NCBI GenBank assembly: GCA_032358255.1
Contig: JAULBX010025120.1
Span: 1-64,000, forward strand
From: Heterotrichella gracilis
Taxonomy: Eukaryota; Sar; Xanthophyceae; Tribonematales; Xanthonemataceae
Length of the DNA stretch: 64,000 bases
Direction of reading: 5' to 3'
Made by a program: the position numbers and the translations under genes. Shown here one piece after another: positions 47,067 through 60,300 of the stretch (within the stretch, counting starts at the first letter, position 1; every line of letters starts with the position of its first letter). The notes beneath the pieces are model-generated. The model searched no databases. It was not told where the DNA came from and worked only from the letters and a program-made list of their open reading frames with translations.

Positions 47067-50000
47067 TTACCACTTGTTTGCCAGCCAGCTGTTCAGCATG
47101 TTGTTCAAGGTGTTTGCCTTGGGCGGGGGTGGAGGGGGGGCGCTCCTTGTGGGTGGAGGCGGGGACCTCACATTCATCCAGCTGCCCAGGTTAAACCCAC
47201 TTCCCAGGTGAAACCCACTTCCCAGATTCAGCCCACTCAGCATACTCGACATGCTGCCACTGCTGGATGATGACGATGAAGAGCCTGATAACATATTTGA
47301 AATCCCCGCTGGGAATTGTGATCCCAGCTGGCTGCTGGTCATCATTGAGCCTGCGCTGCTGGTGACTGATGCGCAGGTCTTGGGGCAGGTGGACTTAAAG
47401 GAGGGCAGGGCGCACTGCAGGATGGTGTTGAGCTGCACCTGCAGGGAATGGAATGTGTGGTTCAATGACAATGCAGGCGCCACAAGGTGAGGGATACCAG
47501 ATCACTCAAAATGTGTGCATGCCCTGAGGATTAATGTGAAGGTCTATTGCACAAAATGCACAGAAGAATGCTGATCAAGGTGCCACATGCGTGCTGCTTC
47601 CTTGCACAATGTCGCATTTTACACGCTTGCCCACGCTTGCAAATGTGGTAATCAATCATTACATGCTGCTGATTCGTCTTGGCAGGGTGTCACGGTGCCA
47701 CAGACCCCACCACTCACCTTGCACTGGTCGTTGAAATTTTGCTCACACGCAAGTGGGCACATTGTCTTGACGGTAAGGGTTCTGCAGCTGATTGTGGTGG
47801 CCAGCTTGGGGCACAGCACGTGTGTGTCGCGTCCCATGAGGCCCATCATGGGGGAGGCAGACCTGCACAGGAAATATGCTATTTTAGAAATAATATTATT
47901 TAGATACTAACATATTCAGATATATTAATAGATAAAGCAATGAAATCTCTGGAAATCTACCGTAAAAAGCGGGGAAGGGGAAGGCAGGCACAGGGATATG
48001 GCAAGTTATACCAAGCTTGGACAGGAGGGTGATGCAGTTTGAGAAAGCAACTGTGCAGCATGACTGAAAATTCGAAGGTGATGTTGGTTAAAGGTTGGTA
48101 ATGAGGGTTTGTATGGTGTTTGGTAGGGTAGAGGGGGCAAAGGGGGTAGGTAAGCCAAGGGCCACATGGGCTGACTTACTCCAGCAGGACTTCAAGTTGC
48201 GTGGGATCAATAGGTGGTGCAAACAGTGCCAGGAAAGAGCTGCGTGGCGCCGCATTTGCAAGACCGACTGCTAATCTGGCTGTATTGCTGGAATGCATGT
48301 AACTAACTAACTAATGAGGGTTTGTAGCCCTGGACTAGCAGCAGCCATGGGTGCGTGTCACAGTGAGATAAATGCAATTACATCCATATTTGCTGTAATA
48401 TAAATCGTTTCACTTACTGCAGGATGCTGGACAGGGACTGCCCCATGCTTGAAATGTCCAAAGGAGTTGACGCCAACCAGGGGATCAAGCTCCTGTCAGA
48501 GGCTGGGGCGGGAGCAGGGGCTGGGGCTGGGGCTGGGGCTGGGGATGGGGATGGCGTTGTCCCAGAGATCTGGCCCAGTGCGCTTTGTACCATGCCCAAC
48601 ACATTGAAGTTTGTTGCCAGTCCCCCCAGCAGGCCACTGAGTGTTGGGCTGGTGCCCAGGATGCTGTTGGCGGTGTCGGATCCAACGATGCTGGAAAGCT
48701 CCTGCAACGGCAGGGCATGGAAAATGGTGAGCAAAACAAAAAATAAAGATATGCACTATATATGAGTGTACACTTAATGAATCATTGTCCTGTTTCACCT
48801 AAAATGAATGCATGATGGACAAATGAATCGATTATGATGACTTAAAACGCACAGCCTGGCCTCACCCTGTATCCCGCAGGCACCATGCAGCTTGGCACCC
48901 CCCCCGTTGCTGACCAGTCACAGGTGGAGTTGAACTGGGACAGGCTCAGCACGTTCACCCTGCAGCGCACACAAGGAGGCATCGTGAGCACTGCTACATG
49001 ACGCCGCCAGTGACCAATCTGATTCGGGGTATGTATCATGAATGTGTAATCATGAGAGGATTCGTGACATGCATGCTGCATATGTGGCGCTGACTACCAT
49101 GGATATCGTGCGCCATGGCTTATTCATCCCATTAAAATGGTAGTGTCTGACCACTTGTGGGGACAACATTACCATCACCACGCACAGCAGCGCAGCGCAT
49201 CATTTGCAGTGCCTATATTATGCAGCTGTGCTGCTACAACTAAGCCCTGTCCCAGTGCCCCTTACTTGTTTGTCGTTAGTGGCCATGACAGCTCCACCCA
49301 GCACTGCTTCAGCCCTGTGCTGAACGACCGCCAGCTGGCGGCGGGGGTGGCGCCCTGCCATTTGTAGCCTGCGGAGGTGAATGCGGGGCCCAGGGTGGCG
49401 ATGAGGCGGCACATGCATGCGTCGCAGTTGCTGGCGCCAAAGGAGCCTGCAGGGGAAATCAATAAGGAGTAAATAAAACGAATCACAAGGATTAGGTTGT
49501 GGGGATTGGTAAACTAGTCAAGTGCTGGATTTTGGTGGTGGGGTGGGACCCCCGAATGGTGATACAATTAAGCTCTGCGCAGCCCTGCATGCAGCAGCAT
49601 CAAGATTCAATTCCAAAGGCAACTTGCCAATGCTTGCAAGGACCCAGGGGCCGGCCGGGTGCACTGAGCCGAGAGGGGGATGTGGAGGACCATGTAAAGT
49701 GCACCAACACATGCACATGCGTCATTGTATTGCAGCCGCTGAGGCACTTTGGTTCACTCCAATGCCAGCGGTCCACCAGGTGCCCATCACACGAGTGATC
49801 ACCACACTGCACGCTGATGCCCATCATGTTAGAGTGTAAGGTTTTGGGTTTTGGAACCTGTCACGCACCGCACTGCATGTTGATGCCCGTCATGTTGAGC
49901 CCAATGACGCCAGGCAGACCCAGTGGGCAGCTGTCAAGGGACTGGCCCAGCACGCCACGTGGCGCACCACCACCCACCAGGAGCACAGCCAGGCCCACAG

Positions 50001-50070
50001 ACAACCACAGGCTGGCATGGTGGGGGGCGGCGGGCCGCCGGGTGCGAGGCTGGGGTGTGTGGGGAGACAT
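47067..50070 (-). CDS. Secreted Cys-rich protein with Pro-Ala linker, unknown function
   Basis: Seven exons in phase: 49869-50070, 49266-49446, 48866-48959, 48418-48701, 48180-48239, 47718-47862 and 47067-47438; 445 residues. The N-terminus has a basic stretch, then a hydrophobic signal peptide (LWLSVGLAVLLVGGG). The ectodomain is Cys-rich with regular pairs (NCDACMCRLIATLGPAF; GLKQCWVELSW; STCDWSATGG; LCPKLATTISC; VKTMCPLACEQNFNDQCK), loosely like SPARK-type extracellular modules, which is only a guess. A PSPSPAPAPAPAPAPAPAS linker looks like an arabinosylation/hydroxyproline site of algal wall proteins. The C-terminus is Ser-rich, then Gly/Leu-rich, then Pro-rich. Probably a cell-wall or matrix protein. 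The small 48180-48239 exon is the least certain. Confidence 0.72.
49770..49905. repeat. Duplicated donor-side edge of the first exon of the secreted-protein gene
   Basis: CACACTGCACGCTGATGCCC at about 49802-49821 repeats CGCACTGCATGTTGATGCCC of the real exon end (49868 on); both continue with xTCATGTT. Confidence 0.75.
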
Positions 50071-51391
50071 GGTGCGGAGGACCTGTGGGCGCGCCCTTGC
50101 TTTCTTGCTTAACAATACTGTGTTGAAGAAGGTTTGGTGTTGTAACAGAGTGAATATAATATCCTGTGTTGTATCAGAACTGCTAACAGGTGTGTCTTTT
50201 TCTGGAATCAAATTCCTCAGAAAGGAATGTGTCGATGGAATCAGTGATAAAGCTTGCAAGTTGCAGTTTTGGAGGATACCGTACTAGGCAGGCACTGACA
50301 GTTTGCCAATTTCTATGCAAGCAACGTCTTCAAGTACCTCGCATACGATTGCGCAGCAGTGGGGTGTCACGCAGTGTTGACATCACTGGGCCGCCCGCCT
50401 GTCACTGGACCGGAGCGCGCGACATGTCGGTTGCCAACGGAGCGCGCGACAGGGTGACGGCGGACGCTGCCAATATTGCTACCGCCGAGGCCACGACGGG
50501 TGAAAGTAAAGGCCCTGTCGCGGACGTTGTGCAAAGCTGCAGTTCCAATTTTACATCAGCAGCATCGGGCAGGCTACAGGATACAGGTCATACGCGCGCG
50601 GTCGGCCAGCCTGAAACGGCAGGCCGCATGCATGACACATTGTGCACCAGGCAACCCGCCAGAATCATACACCTTCCTAGTACGCCTGATCGATCTGCAT
50701 TCGCGACACCTGCTTCATGCCTGTTTCCCAATGGCTGCACCTGGTTGCCGACAGTTTGAAGGGATGCCATCCATTGTAGGCATGCCTGCACATAGGTAAC
50801 CAGTGTGAAGCAGGTGCCGCAAGTACTTAGGCATCACAGGCGGAACCAACGCCAGAGTATAGTACGAGTTATACAGGCACTGTGCCAGTTACACCAACTT
50901 AACATGATCCTTCAAAGGGATTTCTGGTAAACTACTGTAGATGGCAGCTATACCTAGTTTGCGGACAGCAGATCATCATGGCAGGAACTCAACATCAAAA
51001 TTAATAATTTTAATGTTGATGATATCCACAGTACCCGCGCTTGCAACCATGTTCAGAATCTGGCAACTGGTGCTTGCAACTGGTTGCTACCATGCAGTGC
51101 TGTCGTCTGCTCTGAAGCAGTCCTGTTAGCCATGCACCATCTTGGAATGCCACTGTGGACTGCAACATGATTAACGATAGACGGCATGCATCCCATCGCG
51201 ACAACTATCCACCCCCCCCCCCCTGTCAAGGCCCCAGGACCTGTGGAGGTCACTGCGACACAACCCAACACCCCAACTCGTCATTGCTACCCACGACCCC
51301 CTCCTCCCAACGGGGTAGGAATGCGGTCATAGGGGCTACTATGATAGGGGTAGCCATGCCACACCCACCACCCTCACACAGGCTGGGTGGC
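50071..51391. other. Intergenic region between the secreted-protein start and chromomethylase 3' end
   Basis: Contains the promoter of the secreted-protein gene and the chromomethylase 3' UTR. An imperfect inverted repeat (50989-51019, arms TCAACATCAAAATT with one mismatch) lies here. A 189-codon plus-strand frame at 50190-50759 has no recognisable domain and is not called. Confidence 0.45.
50989..51019. repeat. 31-bp inverted repeat with one mismatch
   Basis: Arms of 14 bp around a 3-bp AAT centre, one mismatch. Similar in size and AT content to the palindromes at 23.8 and 36.9 kb. Confidence 0.85.
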
Positions 51392-54300
51392 TCACTGGGG
51401 CTTCCTGCGGCGCCCCTTGGCCCTCCCCCTTGGCGCCGCCCCGTCCCCTTGCACCCCCGCCTGCTCCTCCCCCTCCTCCTCCCCCCTCATCCCATACTCC
51501 CTCTGGTCCAGGAAGAACTTGCACCCCCTTGCCTCGGACTGGCGTACGCACTGCACACCCACAAAACAAACCGGTTAGGTGCTGCAGGGACATGCATGGG
51601 CATGTGACAGCATGCGCATGCGCAAAAGGGTTGGACGTTCGGCCAATGCATGCATCACACTCAATCTAAAACGAGGCACATGCCATCATTTGAATGCAAT
51701 TCACTGAGTTTTGAAAACCATCACGTGAAATACAACCATGTTGTGGGGAAAAGGACCTCAATGAATCCAATGGAAGCGATTATTGGCCCCCCTCCCCACC
51801 CCCTCCCACCCACCTCCTCATACTCCACCTCCGGCACCTTGACCACCGGCACCCCCACAGGCGACCGACCCCGCACAGCCAGCCTCAGGCTCCTGCCCAG
51901 CGCCTGCGCCACGCGGGGGCTCACAGCGTTGCCCAGCTGCTGGTATCGCTCCACCATGGAGGCGTTGCGCACCCAGGAGCGGGGGGCCCCGCCGGCGGGC
52001 ACGCATCCGACAAATACGTAGTGATCGGGGAAGCCCTGCGGCGTGGGGTGGAGGGGTTTTGAGAAGTGTGTTTTCCCTCTTGAAAAAATGGTACTGAAAT
52101 GGTTGGGAAATGGGTAGATTAGATGGTAACCCTGCGGCGAAGGGTGCCAGGGCAGGGTGGGGTGGGATAATTTACCATAATGTCCCCATCCTTTGAGAAC
52201 AAAGGAGTTTAATTTTCCGTGACCTAAATGGGTGGCCCAAGCTTGGCAAGGCTGATTGCTGACCTGAAATTCTTGCCGGAATTGCAGTTAATAATGAAGC
52301 TGATAATGAGACATTAGATTTGTTGTAACTTTTCTGTAGCACATTACAAAAACGTCTTGGTCGAGGCAAGTCCGCTGCAAGGAGGGGCGCTGAAATAATT
52401 TTGACTCATGATGAACATGGTTTCCGGTGACCTGGCTGAACCTGTGCATGTGATATAACGGACAACAATGCCTCCACCCCAGCGCGCACCCACCTGGCAC
52501 CGCGCGTTCTCCCGTATGCTCAGCACCCTGGCCTGGCTGGGGTGCAGCAGCTGCATGTTGTGCGGCTCCGCCCGACCCACCACCGTGGGCTGCACCTCAT
52601 CATACCACAGCACCCCGAAGCATCCGTGCCTGCCTGATGACTTGCCCTTCTTGTAGGAGATGCACCAGCGGGGGCACAGCAGGTCGCCGGTGGGCAGGAA
52701 GGCGGTGCGCCCGGAGCAGGCTGCGGAATGGGGAGTATGGAACTTGTATATCACTTTGTCAATTTCATTTATAACACCTTGTGAAAATACCCAGTATGCA
52801 CCAGCAAGGGGGGCACAGCAGGTCGCCTATGGGGAGGAAAGCGGTGCGCCTGTGGCAGGCTGCGGGCGGGAAGTGCAGAGTTCAAACAGGCTGCAAGGGG
52901 GAAGGGGTCACATTTCTCTGTTCTCTTGTTCACAACACACACCTCCGGAGGGGGAATGAAGATTGTAATTGAACCCTGTAGAAGTGCACCTCCTCCCTTA
53001 TTCCTATCCCTGCCCATTTCATGCATTTTCCACTTCTTTCACTTTTTAACTGCTATGATGTGGTGCATAGCAGGCTGCATGTGAGGCGCCCCCCCCACAC
53101 ACGCGCCCACCCCCACCCCCACCCCCACCCCCACCGCCCCACCTGCCAGCTGCACCCCCCTCCAGCCCTCCTTGTCGCTGTGGTCAATGCGCGACGTCTT
53201 GTGCGTGGAGGCCTTGACGTAGTCACGCGTGCCGCCACCGGGGCAGGCGGAGCGGCCGCCCTCGCGCATGGCGTGGGTGTGCCCCGCACAGCAGGTGCCT
53301 GGGAGGTGGTGGTTTGTGGTGGGGATGGCGGTGGGTGTGGTGGGATGCGAAGGGTGTGTTGGTGGGTGGGGGCATTGGGGAGGATGGGGCCAGATTGCGT
53401 AGTGGCCGTGCGCATTTTGGCATGTATAGCGCAGCAGGTGCCTTGGGTGTGGGTGGTGGTGGTGTGGTGGGTGAAGTGAAGTGCTGTGTGTGCCGCCTTT
53501 TGTGTGGTTGGCAGTTTACTGTGTGTCAACTGGAGTGGGTAGATGGGCAACCCTCGGCAGTGGCAAGGGTTCTACACAAGAATTTTTGCCCAACGGTTTT
53601 GCACAAGGGTTTTCCCCTCCCCACCTGTCGAGTGTGTTACCACCCCTGGCAGCTTGCGGAAGTTGCTGTACTTCTCACGGGGGACCTGCGGGGGGGAGGC
53701 GGGCCCAGGGTGTGTTACCACTTGTCACTTCAGTTTTGGAACATGAGCCCAGAAAAACCTTTCAAAATGTATACCCACGGCCTCAATGCGATGTGACCAT
53801 CACATGGTCGTCATGTGATCCCCACCCAGAAACCCACCCTCCACCTGTAGTGTGCGCGCTAAATCGTCTGTATTCAGGCACATGACACCCATCCCGCATT
53901 TGACACTCCCACACCCACCCACCTGCGCCCGTGCGCTCCAGATTGTCTGTATTCATGCACATGACCCCACCACTCACCCACTCCCTACCAGCCCCACCCT
54001 GCACCTGTGCCGTGCGAGCCACACCATCCGCATCCAGGCACATGTCCCAACTCCAACTCTCCATGCAATCCCCCACCACCCACCTGCGCCGTGCGCTCCA
54101 GATCGTCCGAGTTGAGGCACAGGCACCTCTGGCTCTGACACATGTCCACAGCCACCAGGCCAGCCCCACCACCCCGCACAGCCTCCCTCCTCAGCCGCTG
54201 GTAGCGCGCCACCGCCACCCCCCCCAGCACCCGCAGCGCCCCCACCATCTGCTCCTCCTCCCCTGGCCGCAGGGGGGATGCTGCCAGGATTGCCACCAAC

Positions 54301-57300
54301 CAGGTGATGGCGGCATCGGCACGCTGGAGGGCGGCCATCGCCTGGGGGGTACAGGGACAGGATTTGGGGTAATGGCATAGGGTTTAGGGTTGCCAGATGA
54401 TGGGTGGTGTCGGCGCGCTGCAGGGCGGCCATCGCCTGTGGGGGTGTGAGGGGTGTGGGTGTGTGGTGGGGGTGGTGGGTGTGCGTGTGTTTCAAGGGTA
54501 ACAAGGTAGTAGTAGTCCGACTATTATCTTCTACCCTTGGTCTTTTGAGCGAATCCCATGTAACCCTAGTAATGGTTCATGGGCCCAGCACACTACCTCG
54601 CACATGAATGCTGCCTGTGTCTTGTAAACATGTATGTGCATTTGCCGACAAATAGGGCAATTATACACGTCACCGCCCTACTGCAGGGTTATCACTCCGT
54701 GCCTGCACAGGTGCAACCGCAGGGCCTCCACCCCCCACCCACCTTCATCCCATACTCGTACGCCAGCCCCCTCTGGCTGGCCGCCACCTCCTCCACCAGC
54801 ACCCGCTGCAGGGGGGGCGCAAGCGTGGTGAGGTGCGCCACCCAGGTCTCTATAACAAAGTTGGTGGCCTTGCGCTGCTCACGTGCCAGCTCAGCGACCT
54901 CCGCCTCTGGCTCCTCCGCGGGGTCGTCATCCGAGGGGACGGCGCGGGGCTGCGAGCGGGGTGTATGAGGGTTTGAGATGGGGGTTTGGAGGGTAGAATT
55001 TTGGCTGGGTGGTTAATCAGTGCAGGGATTGGGGGTTTAATTTAACAATCCGTATCCTTGAGGTGCGCATCCAGGCCAATATTACAGGGTTTTGGAGAAA
55101 GGTAATATGGATATTTCATGGGTTTTTTGTCGCTTCATATTCCCACAGGGTTTCTTACAGAGTTTTCCCGCCCCTCACCTCCGACGCCCCCTCCTCCACC
55201 TTGCCCACCCTGGCCGCGAGCTGTGCGATGTAGTCACCGATGGCGGTGTGGGGTGCAAGGGGGGGAAGCACAGTCTTGTTAGCAAGGTACATGCGGCCAA
55301 CCTGGAGGATGGAGGGGGAGGAAATGCGAGTAGGTAATGGGGAGCAAGGGAGGGACATGTGCTCAAGTACAAGTGTTTGGGGGGGTTGGCAACACGTAAC
55401 TTGACGCACAAAGAGTTGGCAACAATTCCCCATAAATGTGGGCAGAAATGGCGTCAACCCTGGTGCAATAGCCTCATGGGCTGATTGAACCCACCACAGC
55501 CACCTATGTGATGTGGCACACTGTACAATAGGAGACACAGCAGAGACGTCGTCAACAGCCTGGCCTCTGGCTGCATGGCAGGAATGCCTGTAACCAACTT
55601 CCGGGCTGTGCAGAATCCTAACCCCAGGACCTGCACCAGTACCACCATTACCACCATTAGTGTACCCACGCACCTCCACCGCCCCCTCCTCCCCGCACCC
55701 CTTGCCCTCGTATCGCTCCCGCATCACCGCCACCATACGCGCGTGACCGGGGGTCATTGCCCGCACAGCCAGCGCCACCCTTAGGGCCCAGCTGGGCTGG
55801 TAAGTGGGAGGGGGGCGGCGGAACCAGGCCTGCGGGGGAGGGGTGCGATGCGTGTGGGGGTGGGGAGGGGGGTGCACCATAGTGGGATGGCGGTGGCTGA
55901 CACTGGTGGATGGAGTGCACGCTGAGAATGGTTTAGGGCTTAGGGTTTACTTTCTTGGCGGGGGTTGGCCATGCTAGGACCTGAAGGCAAGGTCGACGCC
56001 ACCTTCCACAAACAGGCACAGAAGCAGCTGGGCACCACACCCAAACACTCAACGCACACCCTTGCATCCAGTCCCCACGCAGCTCGCCGCACCATGGGAA
56101 CAACACAGCGGCACAACCCAGACAACTTAGAAAACCCTTTGCTAGGGTTTTTCTGTCCATCGCACCTGCAGCGGCGTCTGTGGCTGTGTTGCGTATGGCG
56201 CCACCTCCTCCACACTGAAGTTGGTGGTGGGGGGCAGGTCGGACAGCACGTCACCCATCACAACCTGGACAAAGGGTGGGTGATAGCAGGTGATTGGACC
56301 AGAGATAGTGAGGGTAAGGAGCAGGTGGTTTCACCATGGTTGGGCTAGCTGGCTGGTTCGTCCCCGTATGCGTGGACGGCAAGTTTGTGGTCGATGGAAC
56401 TGGGTGCTAGGGCGCTGGGCTTTGCCTCATGCCTCATGCAGGGGATGCAAACCATGCAGATGTGTGTGCGCTCAAATACATATTTCCTCGCTTGCCAGGG
56501 TGTGTAGGAATGTTAGGGTTTATCCATGTTCCCATTGGCCCTCACCGGCGGGTATGCGTTGTCAAAGTCCTCCCGAGACAGGAATGCCACCCTGCAGCCC
56601 TGCGCCAGGGTGGGCAGCGGCGTCTTGAAGTCCACCACCTTGTGCGTGGGTGCGGGGAAGGCGGGCAGCTGCTCAATGTGGGACAGGGCGCCCAGCAGGA
56701 AAGCCCTAAGCAAGGATTTACATGTCAGAAAAAGCTCAGGCAAGGGTTGGAGAGCAGCTACTCATCGTAGGGCAGCGCTCTGTGCAGACAAGGCCTAGAA
56801 CTAGGTGCCACTAACCCCTACATGGCTTTTGATCGCATCAGGACAGCACATGGCGGCGAGCGCACTCAGCCAGAAGGAAGGCTATGCACCCCCCCTCACC
56901 TGTACCTCCCCTGGGGCACGCCGTGGTCGCCTGCAGCGATGGAACCCAGACGAACCTGCGCACCAAACACAGGGCGGTCAGTCACAGAAAACCCAGTAAA
57001 ACCCTGGTCATTGGCGCTCACACCCCTTTTCAATGACACTGGCCAACCCTCCAACTAACATGGCCTCTCACCTGGTAGCCCAGCCCCAGCAGCGTGGCCT
57101 GTGCAAACTTTGCATATGCCCCGTGGTCCTTCTTGAAAATGTCCATCACATTCTCCATCACCACGTACCCGGGCCGCAGCCACTCCACCAGGCTGAAGAA
57201 GGCAAGCACCTGACGGTTCCTGGGTGCGTGGGAGGGAGGAAAACCCTGAGTTAGGGTACTGGAAGAGGGAAAATCCAGATTAGGGTTTTGAAGCCACTCC

Positions 57301-60300
57301 ACAACCCTGCTTTAGGGTACAGAGCGGCTGGGCCGCGGACCTCACTAATGGAATTTGGCAGACATTTTTGGCTGCTTTTTGTGCCAACTAGCTGAATGAA
57401 CTCCGGTTAAGCCACCCGTCCCCTCTCCACACACCCACACCCACCCACACATACCTGCTGTCGTCCAGTATGTTTTGGCGTGCCGCGTGTCGGTTGAGGC
57501 CGCTGACCCCCTGGCAAGGCGGGCCTCCGGTGACGATGTCCACGTCGCCGGGTAGGGGGATGCGCTCCTCCCTAGGGGTGTAGGGGATGGAGGTGAGCAG
57601 AAGCGAGGCGCATGTGCCAGAGGTAAGGGTTTTAGGGTTTGTAAGTGTCAGGGCACCAGCACAGGACCGAGATGCCCTTACTGCCCCACATGAAAAATAA
57701 AAGAACAGGAAACGCACAAAATGCTACAAAAAATAAGAATTTAAAACGGGAAAATTTTCAAAGTCTATTGTACATCATGTCGTTAGTCCTTTGCGAATTT
57801 GCAGGGTTTCTTATTTAGGGTTTTAGGCCCGCACTTTACGCTCTGGCGAATGAAGGCCTGCAGCTTGCGCCTGGCGTTTGGCATGACCGCCTCCAGCGGC
57901 TCCCAGGAGTCGTCGTCAGGCCCATATCCCTGCCAGCGCACGCGGAACTGCAGGTAGCACTCACCCTCCTCTAGGGTGAGCACGTTGCCCTTGGACTGGC
58001 CTGTGGGAGGGGAAGGGGGCAGTGGAAGGGGAGACATGAATCAGTGTCCAGCCCTTCAGGGTTTGGGGATTTGGGTTTCAGAAATACCCCGCACTTCACC
58101 TGGCCTCTGGGGCCTAGGGTTGTGGTGATGATGCCAGTCATGGCCTGTCGCTGCTGGTCGGGGTATCAACATATTATGTGGCATATGTAGAGTTACGCAC
58201 CTACAGATGCCACTGCAAAACTCTAGCTACTATCCATAACTAGAGTATTCTTTCCAAACCTTTGAAACATCTAGCCCCAATCCTACACTATGGATTTCCA
58301 CTCGCCCACATTTGCTGCCCCTAGTCGCGTTGTCCATCAGTCACACACCCAAGGATGTGAGCCCAAACCCTAGAAGCCTGACCTAGGGTTTTCCACCCAC
58401 CCACCTTTGGTGCCCCTTGTTGCGTTGTCCACCAACCGCACCCCACAAATGCGCTCAACAATGAACTCCCCGTCAGGCACCGGTTCACTGTCCGCCCCTG
58501 ATTCCTCCTCTTCCTCATCTGATGACTCCCCCTCACAGGCCGCAAGCACCTCGTCGATGGTGGCGGGGCGGGGCGGGTTGGCGGGACCTGGAGGATGGCG
58601 TGCCGCGCGGCAGTCAGCATCGCACAGATCCGAGCAATACTGCGCACATGAATAACATATAGAGTAATGATGAAACGCCCGCCGCAGTCCAAAGACCAAG
58701 TGGCAACTCCCTATTGGACACGTGCCACAGGACCACCACCGTGGCACAGGTGGGTAGAGCACGGGTGACACGGGGTAAGCCCAAAGCCAAAAGCTGGGCG
58801 CCTGCCCCCAAACTACCACCCACCTTTCCCCTTGCCCCCCCTGTCGGGCGGTGGGCCCGGCCGCTTGATGTGTTCATCCTCGTCCGCCCCCAGCACCTCG
58901 TCCCCCCCGTCCCCCTCGCGCCCTGTGCCCACCTTGGTCACCAGCTCGTGCCACTTCTTGAGCAGCACAAGGAACTCATCCACACCGTACTTGTACACCT
59001 GCGGATGGGGATAGGGTTAAGGGTTTGGTTAGGGTTTTGGGGTGATTGCGCTTCTTGAGCAGCAACGTGGAACTCGTCCACACCATATCCAGATACTTGT
59101 ATACCTGCGGGAGATGGACAGGGTTTAGGGATTAGGGTTTGCCTAGGGTCTGGGGTGTATGAGCTGCTAAAGCCCACTTTCCCTCATGGGACCCGACCAG
59201 CAGACAGGCGCACTCCACCTCCACTTCCACCATACTCCCACCCCCACCCCCAACACCCTCCACCCCCACCACGTACATGCGCTGTTGGGTGGTTTGCGTA
59301 GTATGACTCGCACATGTCCTCCATGTAGTCCACCCCCCACTGGCTGGTGATCACGCAATCATCGTTGCTCTGGTCGATGAAGGACAGGCCGCCGCAGCCG
59401 CAGTACAGGTCCATCACGCGAAGGTGCTGCACAGGAAAAAGGAGTAGGGTGTGGATTAGGGTTGGGATAGGTCAATGAAGGACAGCCCCCCGCAGCCGCA
59501 GTACAGGTCCATCACGCGCAGGTGCTGCACAGGGGGAGAGGGTTAGGGTCTGGATTGGGGGTTGGGTTGCGTATGGGGCTAAAGGGAAGCGGGGTGCCGC
59601 AGTACAGCTCGGTCACGCGAGGTGCTGCACAGTAAAAGGGTCTAATCCGATAGGGTGGGATTGGGGTATGGGTCAGGGTTCAGAGAAGGCGAGTCACAGT
59701 ACTGCAGGCTCGCTACAAGCAGATGCCGCATGGGCAGGGTTAAGTTGGGTGTATTTTACAAGCATGTCACAGGTCCAAAATTGCACAATATTGTCGAGGT
59801 CTCGCCAATCCATCCCTGCGTTCTGCAGGCAATACCCTTCATCACACGATGCCCATGTGTCGTATGAGCCGCGTTAGGGACGGCTAGGGACGGTTTTCTG
59901 CCTACTAAGTACCCACATGCCCCCACAGAAATTGAATCTATCCTATATAAGATCAACAGCTGTGTGCTGATTCTGCGCACCCTAGGTTCCCCCTCAAACT
60001 TTGCCAGGTGTGCCTGTGTTGCCTCTGGCACCTCATCGAATGAGTCCACAAAGGTCATGAAGTCCCTGTCGTGCTCCAGGTACCAGTAGTAGTCATGGGG
60101 CTCAGATTGCAGGCGGGGGTCCTGGGGGCCAGCCACGTGGATCACGCGCACGACCCTGCAGGGGGGAGGGGGGAGGGAGGGGTCATTCAGTGGGGAGAGG
60201 GGATGCATTGGGTGGGTGAGGCCCTGATTGGAGCCGGGGGTCATGTGGGGTTGCCAGGTGAATCACGCGCACCACCCTGTGTTGCGCGGGGATGTGTGTG

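Noticed and set aside
50190-50759. 189-codon plus-strand open frame between two minus-strand genes
   Set aside because: No domain, no initiation context or intron support, codon use unlike neighbouring genes. Cannot be excluded as a species-specific gene but is not supported.
53086-53142. CCCCCA tract considered as a telomere-like or structured repeat
   Set aside because: It is a simple polypyrimidine/CCCCCA run just outside a minus-strand donor; low-complexity intron sequence explains it.
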